The position numbers were made by a program, and so were the translations under genes. Shown piece after piece: positions 58,293 through 64,000 of a DNA stretch of 64,000 nt (positions are counted from its first letter, which is position 1; each line of letters begins with the position of its first letter). This DNA comes from Deltaproteobacteria bacterium (GTDB lineage Bacteria; Myxococcota; Myxococcia; Myxococcales; SZAS-1). The notes beneath the pieces are model-generated. The model did no database searches and was not told the origin of the DNA. It saw only the letters and a program-made list of their open reading frames with translations. The DNA is taken from NCBI GenBank assembly GCA_018266075.1, contig JAFEBB010000015.1:1-64000 (forward strand). The letters run 5' to 3'.

Positions 58293-59531
58293 TCAGGCCG
58301 GCGCGAGCGCGTCGAGCTGACGCTGCAGGAAACGGCGCTCGGCTGCGTTCTCGGTCGTGTCGATCGCCGCGTGGTATTCGCGCGCTGCGTCTCGGAGCCG
58401 CCCAGCGCGCCGGTAGAGGTCGGCGCGCGCGGCGTGGAAGACGTGGTAGCCGTCCAGCGCGAGCGGCTCGAGCAGCGCGAGCGCGGCCTCGGGCCCATCG
58501 AGCTCGGCCACGGCCACCGCGCGGTTGAGCGCGACGATCGGGCTCCGCGTGAGCGCCAGCAGGTGATCGTAGAGCTGGACGATCTGTCGCCAATCCGTGT
58601 CGCGCGCGCGGGCAGCGTCGCTGTGCACGGCCTGGATGGCGGCCTGGAGCTGGTACGGCCCCGGTCGGTTCAGCGCCAGGCAGCGCCGCACCAGCGCGTG
58701 GCCCTCGTCGATGAGTGCGCGGTTCCAGCGCGCGCGATCCTGCTCGGCCAGGAGCACGAGCTCGCCGCTCTCGTTCGTGCGCACAGCGCTCCGAGACGAC
58801 GCGAGCAGCAAGAGCGCCAGCAGGCCCAGCACCTCGGGCTCGTCGGGAAGCAGCTCCGCCAACAGCCGCGCCAGGCGCAGCGCCTCGTCGCAGAGCTCCT
58901 CGCGCACGAGCGCGTCGCCTGAGGTCGCGGCGTAGCCCTCGTTGAAGATGAGGTACACGACGTGAAGCACGGCCCCCACTCGCTCGGGCAGCTCGTCGGA
59001 GTCGGGAATTCGAAACGGAATCGCCGCGTCGCGAATCTTCGCCTTCGCGCGCACGAGTCGCTGCGCGAGCGTGGGCTCGGGCACCAAGAATGCGCGCGCG
59101 ATCTCGGGCGTGGTCAGCCCGCCGAGCAGCCGCAGCGTGAGCGCCACCTGCGCGTGCACGGCGAGGGAAGGGTGGCAGCAGGTGAAGACCAGCCGCAGGA
59201 GATCGTCGCGCATGGGGCCAACCTCCTCGTCGATCGATTCGGTCTGCGACTCGAGCTGCCCGGCCTGCGTGTGACGGTCTTCGCGCGAGGCTTCGCGACG
59301 CACGCGATCGATGGCGCGGTTGCGCGCGGTGGTGATGATCCAGCCGGCGGGGCTCGGCGGCATTCCGCTCGCGGGCCAGCGCGCCGACGCCTCCAGAAAC
59401 GCTTCCTGCACCGCCTCCTCGGCGAGTTCGAGGTCACCGAAGGCGCGCACCAGCACCGTCACCGCGCGCGCGTACTCGGCGCGGAACACGCGTTCGACGT
59501 CACGCGCGGTGACCGGTGGTGCATCCGGCAT
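58293..59531 (-). CDS. ECF42-type sigma factor with C-terminal TPR-like extension
   Basis: A 412-residue ECF sigma factor. Sigma regions 2 (VFRAEYARAVTVLVRAFGDL, EAVQEAFLEASARWP) and 4 (HAQVALTLRLLGGLTTPEIA, VPEPTLAQRLVRAKAK) are followed by a ~200-residue helical extension (DUF6596/TPR-like: IFNEGYAATSGDALVREELC, ALNRAVAVAELDGPEAALAL). This is the composition of the ECF42 group, where the C-terminal repeats regulate activity and the adjacent partner is a YCII/DGPF-domain protein, as here. The start ATG at 59531 overlaps the stop of the YCII gene by one base (TGATG). Confidence 0.93.
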   Translation of the reverse strand: MPDAPPVTARDVERVFRAEYARAVTVLVRAFGDLELAEEAVQEAFLEASARWPASGMPPSPAGWIITTARNRAIDRVRREASREDRHTQAGQLESQTESIDEEVGPMRDDLLRLVFTCCHPSLAVHAQVALTLRLLGGLTTPEIARAFLVPEPTLAQRLVRAKAKIRDAAIPFRIPDSDELPERVGAVLHVVYLIFNEGYAATSGDALVREELCDEALRLARLLAELLPDEPEVLGLLALLLLASSRSAVRTNESGELVLLAEQDRARWNRALIDEGHALVRRCLALNRPGPYQLQAAIQAVHSDAARARDTDWRQIVQLYDHLLALTRSPIVALNRAVAVAELDGPEAALALLEPLALDGYHVFHAARADLYRRAGRLRDAAREYHAAIDTTENAAERRFLQRQLDALAPA

Positions 59532-59884
59532 CAGTGATCGCCGTGGCTCTGGAACGGCCTCACCTCGATGGGCAGGCCGATGGCGCGGGTGAGCTTCTTG
59601 GCCCAGACGAGCGCCGCGTCGAGGTCGAGCGCCTGGATGATGGAGAGCCCGCCGAGGTGCTCCTTGCCCTCCACGTACGGGCCGTCGGTCATTGTGACGT
59701 CGCCGTCCTTGAGGCGGAGCACCGTGGCCGTCTCGGGCTGGTGAAGGCCGTCGGAGAAGACCCACACGCCGGCCTTCTTCATCTCGGCGTTCACGGTGCC
59801 CACCTCGCGCATGATCTTCTCGAGGTCGACCGAGGGCGGGGGCGGGCCGTCGGGCTGGTAGATGCTGAGCAGGTATCGCTTCAC
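59531..59884 (-). CDS. YCII-related (DGPF) domain protein
   Basis: A 117-residue protein of the YCII/DGPF family: MKRYLLSIYQPDGPPPPSVD, the family signature TMTDGPYVEGKEHLGGLSII, and AALVWAKKLTRAIGLPIEVR. GTG at 59884 with AGGAG before it. These ferredoxin-fold proteins are the constant neighbours of ECF42 sigma factors and possibly their signalling partners. The start of the sigma gene overlaps its stop. It lies 87 bases downstream of the selenoprotein candidate on the same strand and may share a transcript with it. Confidence 0.92.
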   Translation of the reverse strand: MKRYLLSIYQPDGPPPPSVDLEKIMREVGTVNAEMKKAGVWVFSDGLHQPETATVLRLKDGDVTMTDGPYVEGKEHLGGLSIIQALDLDAALVWAKKLTRAIGLPIEVRPFQSHGDH

Positions 59885-59971
59885 GGGGACTCTCCTGTTG
59901 GCGCGCCAGCGGCATGCCGACTCGCACCCTCTATACGAACGGGCCTCGCCGAAATCGACATGCCTACAAGA

Positions 59972-61024
59972 TCAGTCGCGGGCCAGCGCCGAGAGCGCGA
60001 CCTCGATGCGCGAGAACGTCGTCGACGACGTGGCGACCGAAATGGCATCGAAGATCGCACGGTCGTCGACGAGCCCGACACGCCTGAGGTTGGCGATGGT
60101 CGTGCTGCCCAGCGCCCACGGCGCGAGCGTGACCTCGTTCGCCAGGATCACGAGCGCTTGCTCGAGCGGCCCATTTGGCGTTGCGGCTTCGAAGCGCTTC
60201 ACGCCCGCAGCATCGCCGAGCCGCTCCGCAACGGCCCGGGCGATCACCGCGCGCTGGTGGATGCTCAGCGGCGCCTCGCGCTCCAGCGCGTGCGCGCGCC
60301 AGGCCGCGAGCGCCTGCGATGCGCCCGGACGCAGCACCAGATCGATCGTCCGCGGCGCGTTCGGATCCGGCCAGAGCCCGGGTTGCGGCGCGAGGTAGGG
60401 CGGCGTGGCCGGCTCGGCGTGCACGGGCGCGATGGCGACGTTGTAGTCGAGCTCGATTCCCACCGCGTCCGCGACGCGATTCAGGTGGCCGAAGTACGCC
60501 GAGAGCAGGACCACGTGGAGGATGCTCGCGTCGTCGAGCCCGGCTTCGTTGGCCAGCGTGTGGTCGCGCCGCGAGAGCGCCCAGGGCATCTCGGTCACCC
60601 GCGCGACGAGCCGCACGATTGCGCGGTGAACGGGATCCGCGGCGCGGTCCGCCAGCGCACGCGGATCGGCGATCACCGCTCGGGCGAGGGAGTCATCGTT
60701 GAGTGAGACACGCAGAAACTCTGCGTGAGCGCCCATTCAATACAAACATTGGTTCAATCGCGACGTGGTCGCGTTGACCAGCTCCCGCTGCGGCCAGGTG
60801 AGCGGCCCCTGTCCGTTGAGCAGCGCCGAGAAACCAAACACCAACGGCATCAGCGCGGGATCCAGGCTGTGCGCTTGAATGATGCCAGGCGCGCCACCGT
60901 GCGGCGGACGGTACGCGGGAGGCAGCGGCCGCTCCCGCATCCGGTCGTAGACCTGGCGGAGCGCGCCGGTCGAGTCCGCGTAGTTGACGATGGCGAGGTG
61001 CGGCATCTCTCGAGCATGGCGCAT
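59972..61024 (-). CDS. AhpD/CMD-family peroxidase-like selenoprotein (in-frame UGA as Sec)
   Basis: A gene finder would report two adjacent ORFs: 60737-61024 (95 aa) and 59972-60736 (254 aa). They are in the same frame, separated only by TGA at 60737-60739. Read through, they give a 350-residue protein with PLTWPQRELVNATTSRLNQC, then LYU, then MGAHAEFLRVSLNDDSLARA. This is the AhpD/carboxymuconolactone-decarboxylase core: Glu81 (QRELV), then Cys93-x-x-Sec96-x-x-x-His100, exactly the CxxCxxxH redox motif with the second Cys as Sec. A SECIS hairpin follows the UGA. The C-terminal half resembles a second CMD domain without active-site Cys. The role is probably peroxide or thiol-disulfide reduction. 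Start uncertain: ATG at 61024, alternative ATG at 61006. No sel genes are in the window. Confidence 0.85.
60709..60727 (-). promoter_or_regulatory. bacterial SECIS hairpin
   Basis: On the minus strand, nine bases after the TGA (60737-60739), CACGCAGA (60727-60720) pairs perfectly with TCTGCGTG (60716-60709) around the loop GTT. The 8-bp stem, the G as first loop base and the 17 bases between UGA and that G fall inside the known bSECIS rules (SelB-binding loop, 4-16 bp stem, 16-37 nt spacing). The hairpin lies in the coding region, as bacterial SECIS elements do. Confidence 0.85.
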
Positions 61025-61346
61025 TTTCGCGGCCCGGGCACGAACCCTTGCTGGGTGCCTTGACTCTGTGAGTCACCTGCTCGAGCGCGCGGTGGGGCTC
61101 GCAGTTCCCGCTCTTCGAGACGGATGCATAAGGCCTGGTGCTCGTCGACCACGGGCATGGGCAGAGGACGTGCGCGAGCCCAAGCGGATCAATGCGCTCT
61201 TTGGCCCGGCGTCGCCATCGACGGCAGCCTCGCATGACCCCGTCGAGTTCCACCGCCTTGCCGGCCGCCCGCCCGACCGCCCGGCTTGAGCGCCGTCAAC
61301 GCCTGGGTGCTGACTCGCTCACCAGACTGGTTTATGTCGGGCGGTC
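61025..61346. other. intergenic region, divergent promoters
   Basis: 322 bases between the start of the CMD selenoprotein gene (minus) and the tryptophan 2,3-dioxygenase start (plus). Several frames are open but none has a ribosome-binding site with convincing codon usage. It must hold promoters for both flanking genes. Nothing else was recognised. Confidence 0.55.
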
Positions 61347-62198
61347 ATGAACCGTCGCGAATTCGAATCCACGATTCACACCGAGCTCTCGGGCCAGACC
61401 ACCTACGGCGACTACCTTCGCCTCGACCAGGTGCTCGCTGCCCAGGCGCCCCGCTCGAGCGGGCCGCACCACGACGAGATGCTCTTCATCATCCAGCACC
61501 AGACCTCGGAGCTGTGGATGAAGCTCATCATCCACGAGCTCTCCGAGGCGCTGAAGCTGGTGCGCGCGGACAAGCTCGAGCCGGTCTTCAAGATCCTGGC
61601 GCGGGTGGGCCAGATTCAAGAGATGCTCTTTCAGCAGTGGAGCGTGCTGGAGACCCTCACGCCGAACGAGTACCTCGAGTTCCGCTCGTCGCTCGGGCCT
61701 GCGAGCGGCTTTCAAAGTTACCAGTACCGCGCCATCGAGTTCCTGCTCGGCAACAAGGACGAGAAGGCGCTCGGGCCGCACCGGCACACGCCCGAGACGC
61801 ACGCGTGGCTCGACGGTCTCCTGCGCGCGCCCAGCCTCTACGACGAGTTCTTGCGCCACCTCGCGCGCCGCGGCCACGCCGTGCCGAAGGAAGTGCTCAA
61901 TCGCGACTTCGCGCAGCCCTACGAGAAGCACCCCGGCGTGATCGCGGTCTTCAAGCGCATCTACGAAGACACCGAGCAGTTCTGGGACGAGTACGAGATG
62001 GCCGAAAAGCTCGTGGACATCGAGGAGCGCTTTCAGCTCTGGCGCTACCGCCACGTGATGACCGTGAAGCGCATCATCGGCTTCAAGCCAGGGACGGGTG
62101 GGAGCTCGGGCGTGGCGTTCTTGAAGAAGGCGCTCGACCTCGTGTTCTTCCCGGAGCTCTGGGACGTGCGCACCGAGCTTCAGCCGCCGAAGCGCTGA
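61347..62198 (+). CDS. kynA: tryptophan 2,3-dioxygenase
   Basis: A 283-residue haem enzyme converting L-tryptophan to N-formylkynurenine, the first step of the kynurenine pathway. Characteristic segments: TYGDYLRLDQVLAAQ, HDEMLFIIQHQTSELWMKLI (distal His), RVGQIQEMLFQQWSVLETLT, FRSSLGPASGFQSYQYRAIE, WRYRHVMTVKRIIGFKPGTG with the proximal His, GTGGSSGVAFLKKAL. Length fits bacterial TDO. Other kyn genes are not adjacent, so the rest of the pathway is elsewhere. Confidence 0.97.
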   Translation: MNRREFESTIHTELSGQTTYGDYLRLDQVLAAQAPRSSGPHHDEMLFIIQHQTSELWMKLIIHELSEALKLVRADKLEPVFKILARVGQIQEMLFQQWSVLETLTPNEYLEFRSSLGPASGFQSYQYRAIEFLLGNKDEKALGPHRHTPETHAWLDGLLRAPSLYDEFLRHLARRGHAVPKEVLNRDFAQPYEKHPGVIAVFKRIYEDTEQFWDEYEMAEKLVDIEERFQLWRYRHVMTVKRIIGFKPGTGGSSGVAFLKKALDLVFFPELWDVRTELQPPKR

Positions 62199-62264
62199 CT
62201 CGATCAGGATCCATGGCGGACGCGGCACATCCGCGACATGCATGTGCGAGAGGAGTCGATGCCG

Positions 62265-62816
62265 ATGCTTCAGATTCGCACGGGGCCCGTGCCGCGAGGC
62301 GATGAGCCGCTCGGCTTCCTGCTCGAGTGCCACGGGCGCATTCGCCACTTCATGGGCCTGGCGGACAGGCTGGCCAAGCTGAATGACGTGGGGCCGTCGG
62401 AGCGCGCCCAGGCTGCAACGGCTGTGCATCGCTACTTCACCGTCGCGTTTCACCTGCACGCGAGCGACGAGGACGAGCTGCTGATACCCGCGCTGCGGCA
62501 GCACGCGGAGCCGGCGCTGCGCGAGCGGCTGGACGCTTTGGAGCCCGAGCACCGCGTGCTCGACGCGTTGGTCGCCGAGCTGGGTCCGCTCTGGGCGCGG
62601 ATTGGTGCGGCGCCGGCAGAGTGGGGCGGGTGTCGGGAGCAGCTCGCGTCGGTTGGCGCGCGCCTCGCCGAAGCCATCGAGCGCCACCTCTCCTTCGAAG
62701 AGCGCGAGATCTTCCCGGCGGCCGCGAGGTTGCTCGATTGCGTGACGCTGGCCGAGCTGCGCGCGCAGGCGGCCCGCAAGCGGCAGGGCACGCCAGGAGC
62801 GCCAGGGCGGCGTTGA
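62265..62816 (+). CDS. hemerythrin-domain protein
   Basis: A 183-residue protein with a hemerythrin-like HHE fold. Metal-ligand pattern: PLGFLLECHGRIRHFMGLAD, RYFTVAFHLHASDEDELLIP, LEPEHRVLDALVAELGPLWA and IERHLSFEEREIFPAAARLL (His/Glu on four helices). These proteins bind a di-iron site that reacts with oxygen or nitric oxide. The ATG at 62265 is chosen because AGGAG at 62251-62255 has the right spacing; ATGs at 62259 and 62238 are alternatives. Confidence 0.82.
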   Translation: MLQIRTGPVPRGDEPLGFLLECHGRIRHFMGLADRLAKLNDVGPSERAQAATAVHRYFTVAFHLHASDEDELLIPALRQHAEPALRERLDALEPEHRVLDALVAELGPLWARIGAAPAEWGGCREQLASVGARLAEAIERHLSFEEREIFPAAARLLDCVTLAELRAQAARKRQGTPGAPGRR

Positions 62817-62840
62817 CGCATTCGGTGGTATTGCCATTCG

Positions 62841-63548
62841 ATGTCCGAAGCGCCCGAGTACGACCCGCCCGCGCACACCGAGTCCGAGATCGTGCACCGC
62901 GCGCTCTGTCTCGCGGGGCTGGTGGAGCGCTTGAGCTTCGAGCTCGCGTGGCCAAAGTGGGATGTCGAAACGCGCAAACAGAGTGAGCCCGAGCTCGAGC
63001 AGCTGCGCGCGTGGCTCGAGGCCGCGCCGCTCGGCACGAGCCTCTCGCCGAAAGAGAGAAAGCTGCTTCGACGCAAACCGGGAAGCTGGAACGACGCCGA
63101 CAAGCTGAACATCAGCTGGCGTCTCGAGTGCCTCGGGGTGTTGCTCTGGTCGGTTCAGCTCATCGACACCATTCCTGAATACGACATGCAATTCGAGCAT
63201 CGCGCGCTCACCGATCCGCTGCCGCTTCGGTCGTCCGTGGAGCCGCTCGTCGCGCGCGCCAAGCTTCGCGCCGACGCCGAGCTCGACGCCGCATGGATGA
63301 CCGCGGAGCGCTGGCATGGACGGGCGCGTCGGGTGCAGGGCTTCTTCTCGGCAGGGCTGGCGCCCGCGCAGCTCGCGCAGATGATCACGCGCGCGCTCGG
63401 CGAACCGATTCAGCTCGGTGGCATGCCGTACGAGGCGCTGACGTTCGAGCAGTACTCGCTCGCGCGATCCATCGCGCTGGAGCGCCACCATGCCTTCAAT
63501 TGGATCTTCGACGGCGCCCCTTGGGACGATGTCCTCACGGATACCTGA
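62841..63548 (+). CDS. DUF4272-family protein
   Basis: A 235-residue soluble protein. The core NISWRLECLGVLLWSVQLID with the surrounding helices (EIVHRALCLAGLVERLSFEL, WMTAERWHGRARRVQGFFSA) matches DUF4272, whose function is unknown. It is helical and mostly hydrophilic. No signal peptide. Its 3' end is 61 bases before the tRNA cluster. Confidence 0.75.
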   Translation: MSEAPEYDPPAHTESEIVHRALCLAGLVERLSFELAWPKWDVETRKQSEPELEQLRAWLEAAPLGTSLSPKERKLLRRKPGSWNDADKLNISWRLECLGVLLWSVQLIDTIPEYDMQFEHRALTDPLPLRSSVEPLVARAKLRADAELDAAWMTAERWHGRARRVQGFFSAGLAPAQLAQMITRALGEPIQLGGMPYEALTFEQYSLARSIALERHHAFNWIFDGAPWDDVLTDT

Positions 63549-63609
63549 GCAGTCAGCAATTCATCGCAGCCGCGTCGATGCGGAATGCGACTCCAACGCC
63601 AACGCCAGC

Positions 63610-63681
63610 GTCCCCATCGTCGAGGGGCGAGGATGCAGGGCTTTCAATCCTGAGGCGCGGGTTCGACTCCCGCTGGGGACA
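63610..63681 (+). tRNA. tRNA-Glu(TTC)
   Basis: 72-nt cloverleaf without encoded CCA. Acceptor GTCCCCA/TGGGGAC, discriminator A. T-arm GCGGG-TTCGACT-CCCGC. The anticodon stem CAGGG/TCCTG encloses loop CTTTCAA with anticodon TTC (codon GAA). The D stem has one weak position (G10-T25), and the anticodon stem has a terminal G-T pair. Confidence 0.85.
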
Positions 63682-63686
63682 TCTGC

Positions 63687-63759
63687 GGGGGAGTAGCTCA
63701 ACTGGCAGAGCAGCGGCCTCTGAAGTCGTTGGTTGAAGGTTCGAGTCCTTCCTCCCCTT
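63687..63759 (+). tRNA. tRNA-Gln(CTG)
   Basis: 73-nt cloverleaf, no encoded CCA. D-arm GCTC/GAGC, anticodon loop CTCTGAA (anticodon CTG, codon CAG), T-arm GAAGG-TTCGAGT-CCTTC. The acceptor starts with G1-U72, and the anticodon stem has two G-T pairs. Six Ts follow. The gene begins 5 bases after tRNA-Glu, so the three tRNAs probably form one transcript. Confidence 0.8.
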
Positions 63760-63762
63760 TTT

Positions 63763-63835
63763 TGCCGCGTCGTTCAACGGCCAGGACGCCCGCCTTTGAA
63801 GCGGTGAGATGCCGGTTCGAGTCCGGCCGCGGCTG
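63763..63835 (+). tRNA. tRNA-Gln(TTG)
   Basis: 73-nt cloverleaf with discriminator G, as tRNA-Gln usually has. Anticodon loop CTTTGAA, anticodon TTG (codon CAA). T-arm GCCGG-TTCGAGT-CCGGC. Acceptor pairs 2-7 are perfect, while 1-72 is a T-T mismatch and 27-43 is a C-T mismatch, unusual for a housekeeping tRNA but tolerable. Confidence 0.8.
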
Positions 63836-63845
63836 AAGGCCCGAC

Positions 63846-64000
63846 TCAACGACCTCGAGCTCCTTGAGGAACGCGCGCTTCTCCTTCGGGCCCGACGAAG
63901 CTCTCGTCCCACGGCGGCACATCGCCGGTGTCGAGCATCGCGGGCTGCTGCAGGAGCTGGAGCAAGAACGGCAGGTCCTGCGCGCTCACCGGAAGGCGCC
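63846..64000 (-). CDS. C-terminal part of an unidentified protein (cut by window edge)
   Basis: The last 50 codons of a minus-strand gene entering from beyond 64000, ending at TGA 63846-63848. Visible sequence: RLPVSAQDLPFLLQLLQQPA, then MLDTGDVPPWDESFVGPEGE. An alternative frame from about 63900 reads KEKRAFLKELEVVE, equally gene-like, so a frameshift near 63900 is possible. Too little remains to identify it. It ends 11 bases from the tRNA cluster. Confidence 0.4.
   Translation of the reverse strand, partial: RLPVSAQDLPFLLQLLQQPAMLDTGDVPPWDESFVGPEGEARVPQGARGR

Noticed and set aside
63553-63922. Two minus-strand ORFs over the tRNA cluster with phrases such as KDSNLQP and ESNPRLRIES
   Set aside because: They are antisense translations of the T-arms and anticodon loops of three tRNAs, a well known class of spurious proteins.

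Overview
The window reads as chromosomal DNA of a high-G+C Myxococcota (delta-proteobacterial) bacterium. This is inferred from the strongly GC-biased third codon positions, many lipoproteins with long Ser/Thr/Gly linkers, a Hanks-type kinase with an HCDVSPSN catalytic loop and a C-terminal extension, several large sensor kinases, and ECF sigma factors with C-terminal extensions. No rRNA, CRISPR array, transposase or phage module is visible. Genes are tightly packed and frequently change strand.

Layout. 0-5 kb: a beta-barrel protein, a Cys-rich lipoprotein and a minus-strand cluster (DABB-like protein, atypical SDR, ADP-ribosylglycohydrolase broken at a G10 tract). 5-15 kb: an ECF sigma factor with a SnoaL-like tail, small proteins, a 936-aa coiled-coil protein with a glycine-rich hydrophobic region, a DUF1566 lipoprotein, and a hybrid kinase/receiver pair. 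15-25 kb: a POTRA/beta-barrel protein, a hexapeptide-repeat membrane protein, an RND permease and adaptor, and a convergent pair of LigD-type polymerase and ATP-dependent ligase (NHEJ). 25-35 kb: a beta-helix lipoprotein, a PAS/GAF kinase, a LuxR-type regulator, small proteins around a 13-unit palindromic repeat array, and a PqqD-like/HlyD fusion. 35-48 kb: a six-S1-domain protein, NnrU-like and DUF72 proteins, a divergent EF-Tu behind an apparent leader-peptide attenuator, an SDR/LysR divergent pair, and a ClC channel with a MarR regulator. 48-64 kb: FG-GAP lipoprotein, cytochrome c/sugar dehydrogenase, protein kinase, MlaF-like ATPase, lipase, RhlE-type helicase, the ECF42 sigma/YCII pair, an AhpD/CMD-family gene with an in-frame UGA, tryptophan 2,3-dioxygenase, hemerythrin-like protein, and a Glu-Gln-Gln tRNA cluster.

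The strongest hidden signal is at 59972-61024. Two consecutive reading frames that a gene finder would split are one frame interrupted by a single TGA. That TGA replaces the second Cys of the AhpD-type CxxCxxxH active site and is followed 9 nt later by a perfect 8-bp hairpin with G as the first loop base. This is the expected form of a bacterial selenoprotein gene with its SECIS element. The next two signals are a 13-unit array of a 20/21-bp palindromic repeat with an 83-bp higher-order period (31535-31802), and a 26-codon leader ORF with six consecutive Ser codons followed by a textbook intrinsic terminator just upstream of the divergent EF-Tu gene (41275-41423).
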